A DNA stretch of 33,026 nt from Pholiota molesta (taxonomy: Eukaryota; Basidiomycota; Agaricomycetes; Agaricales; Strophariaceae): positions 1 through 33,026 of the forward strand of contig JACGCK010000365.1 of the NCBI GenBank assembly GCA_014925825.1. The letters run 5' to 3'. How positions within the stretch are numbered: the stretch's first letter is position 1; each line of letters begins with the position of its first letter. The position numbers and the translations under genes were made by a program. The notes under the pieces are model-generated. The model was given only the letters and a program-made list of their open reading frames with translations. It was not told the origin of the DNA and made no database searches. This document shows, one piece after another, positions 1-9,814 of the stretch.

Positions 1-25
1 GGAATAAATATGGTTGCGAGTGCGC

Positions 26-188
26 TCAAGCAACAACACAGTAGGCGTTTCCGCTGCCCCGGTGGTCTCCTCGTTGGTGGGGATGGACTCGCTCTGGGCA
101 ACGACGCAGTAGGCGTTGCCGGAGCCTCCGCCGTCCTCCTTGTCGTGGGGTATCGATGATGACGGGGTGGTGGTGATGAGGCGTCCAT
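26..188 (-). pseudogene. Pheromone precursor copy 1, frame-broken (CaaX, two repeats)
   Basis: This is a diverged copy of the intact pheromone gene at 4513-4680. It starts at ATG 186-188 (MDA...) and ends at TGA 26-28 after the farnesylation box CVVA. Read straight through, the start and the two GNAYCVVA repeats lie in different frames. Two single-base losses explain this: one A is missing near 178-180 (TTC of MDAF became TC on the coding strand), and one C is missing in the CCCC run at 57-60. Adding one base at each place gives one continuous frame with both repeats. Either it is a young pseudogene or the breaks are sequencing under-calls; the sequence alone cannot decide. Substitutions relative to copy 2 show it is a real second copy, not an assembly duplicate. 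The known role of the family is a secreted, farnesylated mating pheromone recognised by STE3-type receptors. Confidence 0.75.
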
Positions 189-257
189 TTGTGTGAGTGG
201 GTGTGCGGTGTAAGTTGCGATGTGCGACTGGGGAATATGTGGTCCACTTTGACGCGC

Positions 258-264
258 TTTTATA
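258..264 (-). promoter_or_regulatory. TATA box of pheromone copy 1
   Basis: TATAAAA on the minus strand, 70 bp upstream of the ATG at 188. The same box sits at the same distance in front of the intact copy, inside sequence conserved between the two copies. Confidence 0.6.
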
Positions 265-810
265 GAGACGAGGACTCATACTCAGCTTGACCCATAAATC
301 GGCGGAAGCGCACATTGTATAGGGGTGTTTTGGGCCATGAATGCATATACGCTTCTCGCAGGCCCAATACACTCCAAACGACAATAAACTAATTGTTTTG
401 TAAAATTGCAATACAGGCGTATTTGAATATCCATCGGTACACAGTAATGTGGCATTACTGGCCATAATTCCAGATAGTTATTCTGCCGATTGTCTTTCCA
501 CAAGAGGAAGTTGAATTTACTCTCCATCGTCCCTCACCACCTATCTGTCCGATGAGCTACCTTGACAATAAGAGGATTCTATTTCAAATTAAACAAGTTC
601 TACGGCCACACTACATGTAGTAGGCCCTGGCATATATTATGATATAATCCTGTAGTCCCTGTAAACATATTCAGCAGCAATATATGTCTACGCAGTCAGT
701 GCTGACTTGTCACTTGGCAAAGTACAGAAGCAGCGAATTAGGGATGGGCGAAGACAATAAACGAGCGAAACTAATTGCTTAAAGTGGCATCTGAAGGGCC
801 GCATGAACCC

Positions 811-1301
811 TGATTTAGATATTCCCCGAAAAGGGAGTTCGAACGATCGGTGTGTTAACAAAAACAAAACACAAAACAAAACAAAAAAGACAATAGAAAC
901 ATGCAAGCGCTTTCGGAGGCCATATGCTGGGCCATGAGCAAATAGCGCATCATCAACAGCAGCACAAATAGGGGGCATGGCCCTGAGCTATCCCGCCATA
1001 GTTCACCTGCGTTCCTGAATCCTGGAGCGCCTGTCCCGACCCATCTTGGACCTATCTGAACTGAAAAAATAATAAGCATATAGACATTTGAACAGATAGT
1101 CGCGCGCTTTGTTTGACGCTTGTACCATAGTTTAGTCGAAAAATGACTTCGTCTACCGGCACTCCCTCTCAATGTCCTGACGCTCGCGCTCATTAAGTCT
1201 CATCCTCTCGCTATAGATCATTTCACCTGGCGGACGATCTGTTTAAGATCCGCGATCGCTTCCCGGGCCTCCACATCCCTATCGCCTCCAGTGCCAGACG
1301 C
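811..1301. other. Non-coding gap
   Basis: I see no supported gene. There is an A-rich tract near 858-896 and pyrimidine-rich sequence nearer the HMG-CoA lyase stop codon. The reading frames here have no recognisable domain or splice structure. Confidence 0.5.
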
Positions 1302-2608
1302 TCAAGCACCAGAGCCCTCCGTCTGCCCACCCTCCTCCCTCTCCCTCTGCTGGCGCGCGCGGATCGCGCGCCCAGCGCGACTGACGCTCTCCCGCCCGAG
1401 CTTCTCGCTGATCCACCACCCGATATCCGACACCGCCTCCAGGTCGATGGTATCGCCCCCCGGGCCCGCCGACCCCGCGACGTGGTACGGCGAGCCCTGC
1501 AGCGCGTAGAGCACGTCTTCGGTGGCGACGTTGCCCGTGGCGCCGGGGAGTACGGGCAGCCGCCGAGGCCGCCGACGGAGGCGTCGATGGTGCGCACGCC
1601 GCTGTCCAGCGCGGCCATCACGTTGGCGACGCCCGTTCCGAATGTGTCGTGGAACTAGATAAGTATTAGTCAAGCATCTGAGCCTTGTCCAGGAAACGAA
1701 ACGAAAGACTTGTACGACTTACATGTCCCTAAGAACCGAAAATCCCTCAGTCAGCACACAGCCTGCATGCATAACCGCGCAGGGAGGACTCACAGCTAGA
1801 TTCTCCACCGGCACCCCCTTCTTCACCTCCTCCAGCATCTCCTGCACCTCATGCGGCCGGCCGCGCCCCACCGTCTCCCCAGGCTCACCTCGTAGCACCC
1901 CATCTCGCGCAGCTCCCGCGCCACCTCCCTTACCCGCGCGGGCGCCACGCGCCCCGCATACGGGCACGCCACCACGACGCTCACGTACCCGCGCACGCGC
2001 AGCCCCTGCGCCCGCGCGGCGCGCACGACGGGCGCGGTGCGCGCGAGCGATTCGGCGACGCTGCAGTTCAGGTTCGCGCGCGAGAACGCATCCGTGGCGG
2101 CGACGAACACGGAGATCTCGTCCGTCAGCGGCGGGGAGCGGTCGGATGCGGAGAGGAGCGCGAGCAGGTCTGTGAGCCCGCGCGCGTTGGGGACGAGCAC
2201 GGCGTAGTGCACGCCCGCGCGCTGCGCGATGCCCTTCAGCACGTCCGCGGTGCCCGCCATCTGTGGTGAGCGCTGTTAGTATACTGCGGTGAGCGCAAAA
2301 AAGGGGTGTGTGTGCGCGCACCTGCGGCACCCATTTCGGGCTGACGAAGCTCCCCGCCTCCACGTTCATCGCGCCGGCGCGCACGAGCCTGTTAATCAGC
2401 TCCACCTTGACGTCCACGGGGACGATCCCGCCCTTCTCGTTCTGCAGCCCGTCGCGCGGGCCCACCTCGACGAGGTTCACGATCTGCTTCGGGGACGCGG
2501 GGGTTGGGACGGTGTGCAGGCTCTTGCTCCTCAGAGGCGGAGCGCGGAGGGGGTGGGGCGCCACCACCGCGATGCGGTGGATGAGACCGACGTTCGCAGA
2601 GTGGCCAT
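1302..2608 (-). CDS. HMGCL: Hydroxymethylglutaryl-CoA lyase, four exons, three frame breaks
   Basis: The enzyme cleaves HMG-CoA to acetyl-CoA and acetoacetate, the last step of leucine breakdown and ketogenesis, usually in mitochondria. Exons: 2322-2608, 1794-2260, a 6-nt microexon 1723-1728, and 1302-1654. The introns are 61, 65 and 68 nt with GT/AG ends and CTAAC/CTGAC/CTAAT branch sites. Family motifs seen: [12 protein letters not shown] (substrate Arg-Asp), [12 protein letters not shown], GH-FHDTFG (metal and catalytic histidines, split by the microexon) and GLGGCPY (catalytic Cys loop). The preferred start is ATG 2606-2608, which opens with an Arg/Ser-rich, acid-free leader (MATLRTSV...) like a mitochondrial presequence. 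Reaching the conserved core needs one extra base near 2549-2558; further single-base losses lie at 1877-1880 (CCCC) and 1545-1548 (GGGG). Either a recent pseudogene or, more likely, homopolymer under-calls in a live gene. Confidence 0.85.
1723..1728 (-). other. Six-nucleotide microexon in HMG-CoA lyase (Gly-His)
   Basis: GGACAT lies between a CTTAG acceptor (intron 1729-1793) and a GTAAGT donor (intron 1655-1722). It is in phase 0 on both sides, so it adds exactly Gly-His between NLA and FHDTFG. The His matches the first His of the HxHDTYG motif of the family. Confidence 0.85.
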
Positions 2609-3345
2609 GGGAGGGTATGGAAGAAAGGAAGAGAGAGTCGCCAGTCAACTGACCCGTTGACGGAGCTTGTATGTGAGCGGATTTCCGGCCCGCTCGCAGT
2701 TATCTATTTATGTACACCCTGATCACACCCCAAGCCAACCCCAAGCACAACACGCACGGCTTATTCTTAACGTCCCGACCAACTAAAACAAGCTGAAGAC
2801 GAGGGAGCGGTTTCTGGGATGACCAGCCTCAGGTAAACCAAGCATCCTCATGCAGGTGCTGGTCGTTTGCGCGAATTAGCAACGCGACGCGAACATCACC
2901 ATACCACTTTCAACTTTGATACCACTGCCAGCACTTGCACATAAGTAAAGCAGACTCGGATCTTGCTCGGATTGATTCGTCGAGCTCGGCGTTGCTCTCG
3001 TCATCTAGTGCAGGCGAATTATACCTTCCCTCAAGTCTTATGAGAGTTGAGATATGCGAGATCTCCAAAATTGCTGCTTTGATTATATATTTGATGTAAA
3101 TTGTTGGATGAATATGATAGTACAGCATCAAATGTACATCTTTGCTCGACGACTCTTCTACAAATATGCATCCCATGTATCGCCAACTCGCTCTTTCGCA
3201 TAGGACCATCTCGTTTTTGAACCTGCCGAAGGGAAAATATGAGAGCCTTTGATGAGGTCATGATCATGCCTCGCAAATTTGGTATCGCGGCCAAATCGCG
3301 GCTACAAATTTTCTTTCGGAAGGCGCGTGATATGCGTATAAGATT
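2609..3345. other. Non-coding gap upstream of HMG-CoA lyase
   Basis: It presumably holds the HMG-CoA lyase promoter (minus strand). I find no convincing TATA box and no coding exons. The missing 5' half of the hydrolase remnant was looked for here and not found. Confidence 0.5.
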
Positions 3346-3898
3346 TTGGAGGCATGCGGAATTTGGAAGACTTGGGACGTGCTGAAAAGCTATGTGGTAC
3401 GTGTTTTTTGTCCTTTATAATAGTCATTAGGATGGACTGGTCTGATATTGCGGTTGGTAGGTATGGGATCCGCGATCTGCATGCGGCCGATCACCCTGAC
3501 ATGAAAGGGGTAACACTGAAATGTCCTCGCACTCACAAAGCGGTGCGTCTTTCTTTGCTTTTATGTTTCTGTCCCTGGCTCATCCCGGCAGCTGATTATT
3601 CCTAGGCGACCTACCGCGACCCCGACCCTATTGGATCTCCGAGGGTTTTCGATGACTTCGCCAACTTCGTGAAGAAAGTGCCAACCCATTTAATCTACGG
3701 ACAGATTGAATGACTATAGAGTAACACCCGCTCTGTTGCCTAGCTATCTTCTGACGTGGCTCGCATTGATAGAGTGGCTGAAATCAAGACTCATGTGGTC
3801 GAGACTTTGGCTGGAGGGCACAAACGCTGGGCTCGGTAGCCAGAGTTCAAGACGCCGGACACTTGGTAGTAGTCACCCTCAATTCGGTAGCATATGCT
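3346..3898 (+). pseudogene. Alpha/beta-hydrolase-like gene remnant, 5' half missing
   Basis: Several short exon-like blocks read as one protein when spliced: about 3346-3396 (GGMRNLEDLGRAEKL), 3461-3542 (YGIRDLHAADHPDMKGVTLK...), 3606-3711 (TYRDPDPIGSPR... KKVPTHLIYGQI) and a last block to about 3898 (TLAGGHKRW... VARVQDAGHLVV). Introns 3397-3460 and 3543-3605 have GT/AG ends. The pattern PTHLIYG followed by AGHLVV resembles the C-terminal half of fungal alpha/beta hydrolases, where the Asp loop precedes the catalytic His. The frame stops at 3712-3714 and shifts again at the GGG run near 3829-3831. No nucleophile-elbow half is present upstream, so I call a truncated pseudogene. The family assignment is by pattern recognition and only moderately secure. 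Confidence 0.45.
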
Positions 3899-4512
3899 TA
3901 TATGGTTTTGAATATGTGGTCCAAATAAACCCCACTGGATTGGGGGCGAAGATCTATGATGCTTGGTTATCATTGGGGGAAAGCCCAGGACGAAGCAAGA
4001 GCCCAGAGCAGATCTCTGAACCGCCGCATAGACATGGTCCTTCACATAGAGTGCACATTTAAAATGTACCAGAATATGGTCGACATAATACGGGATGATT
4101 CTTATTTAATAAATTGCTTGGACACTCATTGCGAAGTACCTGTAGACCACTTAGTATTCAAATTCAGAATTGCTGGCTACCAGTGGCTGGTGCTCAAGGC
4201 GTTCACAATCATCTTTCGAAGTCGAACACAATTTTATACAATTCACAAACTACAAGCAGCCATCAAAAGAAGGGCGAAAATGACAGATGGTGCTCCTCTC
4301 CGAAACATCGAATGTAATAATAATAAAAAGTAGATCAAATATGGCACAATGCTCCTCCGAATCCACTGATGGTGTTGATATAAAGTACATAGTGCGAGCG
4401 AGGCAACGTTGCTCAGATCCTGGGTGTCGAGATCATCAGCATCTGTGCTCGAGGCGAACCTTAGTGGACTCACAATGGGCATATGGTGGTCAAGGCAGGC
4501 GCGCGAGTGCGC
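3899..4512. other. Non-coding gap
   Basis: AT-rich. No recognisable gene. A 79-codon minus-strand frame opens at an ATG at 4482, just beyond the pheromone stop, but it has no CaaX end, domain or homologous copy near pheromone copy 1. Confidence 0.45.
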
Positions 4513-4680
4513 TCAGGCAACAACACAGTAGGCGTTTCCACTGCCGCCGGTGGTCTCCTCGTCCGTGGGGATAGACGCGCTCTGGGCCACGACGCAGTAG
4601 GCGTTGCCGGAGCTTCCGCCGTCCTCCCTGTCGGTGGGCGTGTCGGTGATGACGGGGGTGGTGGTGATGAAGGCGTCCAT
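4513..4680 (-). CDS. Mating-type-like lipopeptide pheromone precursor with two tandem pheromone units
   Basis: A 55-residue precursor from ATG 4678-4680 to TGA 4513-4515. An upstream in-frame GTG (about 4746) is not a eukaryotic start, and the MDAF N-terminus at 4680 is typical of Agaricomycete pheromone precursors. The C-terminus is CVVA, a farnesylation CaaX box. A near-identical unit, GGSSGNAYCVVA, lies at residues 21-32 ahead of the terminal GGSGNAYCVVA, separated by an acidic spacer containing DEE. Candidate maturation sites are the acidic ED and EE pairs. Known role of the family: farnesylated, carboxymethylated peptide exported and sensed by an STE3-type receptor of a compatible mate. 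No receptor gene is visible in the window. Preceded by a TATA box at 4757-4763. The gene is intact and compact, with no intron. Confidence 0.9.
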   Translation of the reverse strand: MDAFITTTPVITDTPTDREDGGSSGNAYCVVAQSASIPTDEETTGGSGNAYCVVA

Positions 4681-4756
4681 TTGTGTATGGGTGCGGGTTT
4701 GGTGGGGAAGTTGCGGTGTGGTGCGACTGGGGAATATGTGGTCCACTTTGACGCGC

Positions 4757-4763
4757 TTTTATA
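4757..4763 (-). promoter_or_regulatory. TATA box of intact pheromone gene
   Basis: TATAAAA on the minus strand, 77 bp upstream of the ATG at 4680, at the same relative position as in pheromone copy 1. Confidence 0.65.
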
Positions 4764-4790
4764 GAGATGGGGACTCATACTCAGCTTGGA

Positions 4791-5160
4791 CCCATAAATC
4801 GGCGGAAGCGCGCAATGTATAGGGTGTTTTGGGGCCATGAATGCATATACGCTTCTCGCAGGCCCAATATATTCCAAACGACAATGAACTAATTGTTTTG
4901 TAAAATTGCAATACAGCGGATACATCCTTAATATTTGAATATCCAACGGTACCGCAGTAATGTGGCATTATTACTGGTGGGCCCATAAGTGAGTGGAAGT
5001 GTACAGTGTTTACTATTTAGGGGTGCGTTGGGGCCATGAATGCATGTTATGTCTCTTCCTGGCTCAATATACTTCAAACGACAATAAACTCGCGGTACAG
5101 TCGATGCATCCTTGATCGTGCGTTGGTACCGCAGTAATGTGGCATTACTGGTCATATATT
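4791..5160. repeat. Tandem duplication of about 190 bp upstream of the pheromone gene
   Basis: The block 4791-4980 is repeated in diverged form at about 4981-5160. Shared landmarks in order are CCCATAA, GGGGCCATGAATGCAT, TTCAAACGACAAT, CATCCTT and CGCAGTAATGTGGCATTA. Pheromone copy A has only one such block, so the duplication came after, or was lost from, the other copy. Being promoter-proximal it could duplicate regulatory sites. Confidence 0.7.
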
Positions 5161-5490
5161 CGATTGATTATTCTGCCGATGGTCTTTCTGCCAGAGGCAA
5201 TTGGTTTTACGCTTCATTGTCCTCACCACCACCTGCGTCTCCGACGAGCATGTTAACAATAAGAGAATTGCATGGTCCACAACACAGCATGCAGTGGGCC
5301 CTGGCATATAATCCTATACAGTAGTCCCTGTATTTAAAATGCATTCAGCGGCGATGTATGTTTAACCAGTCAGTGCCCGACCTGCCGCCTCGCGCACAAT
5401 ACAGAAGCAAGTCAGGAGTGTGCGATGAGTTGCCGATGACAATAAACCAGCGAGTCCAATTGCTTAATGTGGTATCTTTCTGAAGGGTTC

Positions 5491-6311
5491 CGTTTACGGC
5501 CAACGCGGAGCGCAGCTGAGATCTGTGGGTGGCGTCGTCGGCGGGCGGTCGGGGGGCACGATCTGCTTAGCTTACAGGCCCGGGGCACACTCACAGCCGT
5601 GTCGACCGGTGAACTGGCCCCAGACCGGGGGAATAACCATGCCAGTGCTATGTACTGAGTGAATAATTCCACTGGGGGCAGGGCATCGGGCGTTGATGCG
5701 TCGCGGTCGACGTACTGTGTAGTAGTGCGCGTGTTGCGTTATGTGAGTGACTGTCAATGATTAGAGATTAGATGTCGACTTGCCGGATGCCCTACTTGGC
5801 CGCACGCAGGGATGGGGTGTGTGGAAAGGGTGGGAGTGGTTGCCAAAACTTGTATGGAGTGACGTTGGGAGCCTGAGTGAGAAGGTGTATTCCTGACTTG
5901 GAATGCGTCGAACAGTAACTCGCATAGCGTGAATCAATGGTGTGAGGTCATAGATAAGCGAGTCGAAAATCGAAAGCGTGAGTCAACCTACAACAAAAAC
6001 AAAAAAGCGGGGAGGAATGCATGTATAATTACTAAGATAGCATGTTGTACGAAAGTTCCAAAGGATTCTGTAAGGCATATGAAGTACATTTTGGGGGGCG
6101 GATTATAGGGCGTGCAATGTATGTACAAATCCAAGTGCTACTACGGAGGACTGCAAATGGTGCAGTATTACTATTACAGGAGCGTGTGCATGATGATATG
6201 AAAAGGGCATGGGGACCAAGGCCAATACGAGCCTGGATATAGGGCGAGTCGAAACAACGAAAAGAGAAAGCAGATCCTATAAAGCAGATCCCTTTAATCA
6301 ATCAACCACCT
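5491..6311. other. Non-coding gap
   Basis: A G/C-rich stretch (5490-5720) followed by AT-richer sequence. No exon structure, RNA gene or mobile element recognised. The minus-strand 3' UTR of the CCC1-type gene probably lies near 6230-6311. Confidence 0.4.
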
Positions 6312-7415
6312 TCACCCCTCCAGCGCGCGCACGATCCCAAACGCCGCCGCCGCCGCGAGCCCGCCGACCATCAGCGTGCTGACCGCGCCCCAGACGTAGT
6401 CCGCCGGCGCCTGCGCCGCGCCGGTGATGCGCGCCTTGACCGCGCCGAACACGAGCAGGACGAGCCCGGTGACGACGGAGGAGTAGATCAGCGCGACGTG
6501 TGCGCGCGGGATGAAGAAGTAGGGGATCAGCGGGATGATGCCGCCGAGCAGGTACCCCATGCCGATGGTGAGGGCGGAGAGGTACATGCGTTTGTCGGGG
6601 ATCTCCTCTGCAGGGGAGGAGAGGAGTGGGAGTCAGTTGGGAGATAAGAGTGAGAGGGGAGGGGGGACGCACCGAGGCCCTGGCCGAACTTGATAAGGAA
6701 TGCCGTCAGCCCGACGTCCTTGCTCCACCGCAGCGCAGCGGCTTCCTCGTCATTCACAGGGTGCCCGTTCCGTCCATCGGGGTATCCGCCGGGGTGCGTC
6801 TCCTCCTCGACGTGGCGCAGCGACTCCGCCACCGCGCGGCACGTCTTCTCGTCGACGCCGACGGGGCCCAGGACGCCGACGACCTCGCGCTCCATCTCGC
6901 CCGCGCAGCTGTGCAGCACGCGCTGCGAGGTGTGCTTGCGGAGGTAGCGGTAGTGGTCGCGCTCGGCCTGCGAGGCGAGGAAGCCGCCGATGCCCATGGA
7001 GAGGGCGCCCGCGATGAGCTCCGCGACGCCGCCGAGCACGACGAGCTTGGACTCGCCGAGCGAGGAGAGGCCCGCGGTGAGCGCGAAGGGCACCGTGAGG
7101 CCGTCCGCGAGCCCGATGACGCTGGTGGGAGGGGTGGGTGGGTGAGCAGCTGGAGAGGGTGGGAGGGGATGGTGGGGCGTACATGTCACGGACGATGTCT
7201 GGGTCGATGAGCGTGCGTTCCTCCGGGATGAGGTCTTTGCAGCAGACGCCGTTTTCGCGGGCGTTCCGGGCGCATTTGGCGGCGGGGGGAGGAGATACGC
7301 CGGGTGCGGCGTCGTCTATGGGCCAGACGGGGGGCTTTTTGTGTTTTACGAGGGTGTCGTGGCGGGGCGGGAGGAGGGCGGCGGTGGGGGTGGAGGAGGT
7401 AGACGAGTCGGACAT
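6312..7415 (-). CDS. CCC1: Vacuolar iron/manganese transporter, CCC1/VIT1 family
   Basis: Exons 7183-7415, 6673-7121 and 6312-6607 join to a 325-residue protein. The introns are 61 and 65 nt with GT/AG ends. The start ATG at 7413-7415 sits in GCCACCATG; a GTG further upstream is discarded. Residues 1-78 are a hydrophilic N-tail. Then comes VIGLADGLTVPFALTAGLSS, the family's first membrane helix, a second helix (LVVLGGVAELIAGALSMGIG), an acidic cytosolic loop (EMEREVVG..., VEEE) that corresponds to the metal-binding region of VIT1-type carriers, and three more helices starting near FLIKFG, YLSALTIGMGYLLGG and VWGAVSTLMVGG. Known role: proton-coupled import of Fe2+ and Mn2+ into the vacuole for storage and detoxification. 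It ends LEG-TGA within a GGGG run; one more G would extend it by five residues (VKVVD), so the exact C-terminus is uncertain. Otherwise intact. Confidence 0.92.
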
Positions 7416-7720
7416 GGTGGCGCACACCCACTTCCAAATCCAGCACCTCTACTTAAACTACCACCCTCGTGACGTCACGTCACCCCTTCGCCCAATGGCA
7501 ACGCGTGTATTTCCTCTCCACTTGGCCCAATCGGAGCCTGCATATTTCAAAAACCCAATCGCCGCTGTTCGATTTCAGACTCGTTTGGCGCCCGCAGCGA
7601 TCGTTCGTTGCTCTCCTTTCGCTTCAACATCCCCTGCCCGGCCACGCACCACTTTCCTGACTCCCCCGCCGCGCTTTCCTTCACCCGGGACTCGCCCCAG
7701 AACGCGTCGGTCAACCCCAC
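7416..7720. promoter_or_regulatory. Upstream region of the CCC1-type gene
   Basis: Upstream of the transporter start on the minus strand. The palindromic GTGACGTCACGTCAC at about 7470-7484 is a bZIP/CRE-like site by sequence. Its role is inferred only. No gene recognised. Confidence 0.35.
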
Positions 7721-8007
7721 CTATGTCACCGAGTCCGAGCCGTCGTCTGCCGCTCTCAAAATATCTCCTGAAGCATGCGTGACGACACTTCCTGTAAACG
7801 CCTTCTGTGTTGCTGGATCATTCGTCGCGATATTCGCCGCATACATATCGCCGTCCTGCGTCACAAGCGGCTGTCCATCCTGCACACAGACACTGTTGAG
7901 TTCGTTCACCGTTCGTTCAGCGCCCGGCTTCACCACACTACGCTTCGCTCGTTCAACCGTCGTACATTGTGCAAACGTGCGCTTGGCTATGCTTCTACGT
8001 CACTTTC
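7721..8007 (-). pseudogene. Unidentified coding-like fragment
   Basis: An open frame of about 95 codons (7721-8007) with balanced composition, including CTTVERAKRS, VNELNSVCVQDGQPLVTQD and GDMYAANIA, ending at TAG. There is no ATG near the start of the open stretch and no plausible upstream exon. It looks like a remnant of a real protein, but I do not recognise the family. A second short frame just upstream (7987-8217, ending FIFDDKSIESDVEA) may be another remnant of the same or a neighbouring gene. Confidence 0.3.
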
Positions 8008-9814
8008 AATTGACTTGTCATCAAAGATAAAGTGCGGAAAATCGTCGTTATCTAGGCCAGACGGCCCGTAGACCTGCATGAGACTATGGATATTCTGGTG
8101 AGATATACTTAGTATCATATACATATCGTCACTTAAGCTTCTGACGAGTCGCTGATGAGCGCTTCTTTCTTCAAATCGGGGTTCAAGTCCTAGCCCATCG
8201 CCCTTATCAGCAACCATCCTGATAAGCTTTTAGGCACCCTTCATCTGCATTGACTAGTAACGGGACTATAGTCTATGGCTTGACTATGGCTTTATAAAGT
8301 GTCGCAAGGCCGCGCGCAACAAGCGCGACAGTGCCCCACTACTCCCGAGCCCTCTCACAGCCCGACGCACGGGCCCGCCGCCGCGACATCTCCGAATCCC
8401 GCGCTCATCCGCGCTGCCCCCCCCGCTTCGTCCTCCACCAGCCAGCGCTGCAGCGATAGGCTTCTCGCCACCCGACGCTCTCCAACTCGAACGGCATTCG
8501 CGTCGTTCAACTCCTGCGGCCGCGTACAACGAATCACAGGACCGCCCCGAGGTGACGCCGCCTCGCAGCTCTTGCGCGCCTCCTCCCCCACCGTCACCGG
8601 CTCCGCCATGCCTCCGCCATGCAGCAGAAGCACACTGTGTTGAGTCCTCCCGTGACGCGGGGAGCATAGTTGTGTGCTGGACTCGAGGTGGTGATCCATG
8701 CTATAGGGAACATTGAATCTATTTTGTTTATCGCCAAATATCATACTACTGTACCATTTCGACCAGTTGTTCAAATCATGCATCACAGGCACTTATAAAC
8801 TGAACAAATATGTAATTCATTATGGAATACAGACATGAGTGAACAATTTTGTAAATGGAAATTATTAGGCTTACAATGCAGAAAGAAAATTAGTAGACAC
8901 AGGGTGTGGTACCAAATAAATGTGTGGTATTTATCTGGTGCTTACTGTGGGAAACCTAGTACTCAGTCAGCAAAGATAGTTTGACTATTATAAAAATGAA
9001 ACACAGCACCCACAACTCCATTATTTTTGTGCACCTTGAAATTAATTTGAGCATAGGATTGTAAAAATCCGGAGTGCTGGAATGTGTGGGGACTGCTGCA
9101 AAAAATAATGAAGCAAAATCCCCAAAATTGGCCTGTTACCGGTTACTCGGTCAGTCCAATTTTGCCTAATATTTGCGTGGAAAATTGTCATGGTGTTGGG
9201 GAAATTTTGTAGTAATCAGAATTTTGTGCCTTATCTCTATTCATAGGTCAACTAAATTAAGGAATCAACCATTTTTCAGTGTCTCTCACTTTGGAAGGTT
9301 TTTTTATTTATTGAAACAAGAGCAAAAACATTCATTTTTTTCGACATACATTACAAGAAACAGTCCCTCAAATAGTTTATCAAAGAAAATAAGCATTCTG
9401 GTATCTTCTTCCATCTGAAATAATGTACTGACCAAGTACCTAGAGTGACTGAGTACCTGATTACATACAGTATGTAATAATGCTGTAAGGCTGACAAGCA
9501 GCATAGCCCGCTACCTGTTATTCCATGTTGCAATTCATATGTACTGTAGATTTAATTCAATGCATATCACTGTCCTTGGCAGCTTAGCTAAAATTGGAGA
9601 ATATGTTAATTCAATCATACTAAATATATCTATGGTGTTTTCTATAGCCGTTGATGTGCCAAGTGTCATGTAGGGTGCAGAATGTGGCGAATAAATCTAA
9701 AACCACAGAACAAAAGCCATGATGTGAAGGGCTACAAGGGTGCGAGTACAGAATTCAAAGGTGTTCCAATCAAGGTCTATCAGTGGCGAATGGTGCGACA
9801 AGGTGTGCAACGTG
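8008..9814. other. Non-coding region with a G/C-rich island
   Basis: A G/C-rich patch at 8299-8650 stands out from AT-rich surroundings. It is open in several frames with Pro/Arg/Ser-rich low-complexity translations and no domain, so I do not call a gene. From 8650 to 9814 the sequence is AT-rich with no recognisable gene, RNA or repeat structure. Confidence 0.4.

Larger units (their letters stand above)
26..810. repeat. Segmental duplication, copy A (pheromone gene and upstream region)
   Basis: This stretch aligns by eye with about 4513-5490 in the same orientation. It covers the pheromone gene, its TATA box and several hundred bases upstream, including shared blocks such as CATGAATGCATATACGCTT, AATGTGGCATTACTGG and CCTGGCATAT. 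Similarity falls with distance from the gene and fades near 810. Copy A carries one copy of the roughly 190-bp upstream block that copy B has twice. Confidence 0.75.
4513..5490. repeat. Segmental duplication, copy B (pheromone gene and upstream region)
   Basis: Counterpart of 26-810. It is longer than copy A mainly because a block of about 190 bp upstream of the gene is present twice. Beyond about 5490 the two copies no longer match. Confidence 0.75.

Noticed and set aside
855..1193. 112-codon minus-strand frame with a hydrophobic C-terminus
   Set aside because: No domain, start not ATG-supported by context, and the hydrophobic end comes from the complement of an A-rich tract.
1877..1923. 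An intron at the exon 2 frame break of HMG-CoA lyase (GTGAGC donor)
   Set aside because: The sequence that would be spliced out encodes conserved family residues on both sides of the break, so a one-base loss explains it better.
4243..4482. 79-codon frame on minus just downstream of the pheromone gene, as a second pheromone
   Set aside because: It has no CaaX terminus, no counterpart near copy 1 and no plausible pheromone features.
8299..8650. G/C-rich open frames on both strands as a gene
   Set aside because: Low-complexity Pro/Arg/Ser translations in several frames, no domain and no splice structure; base composition alone keeps the frames open.
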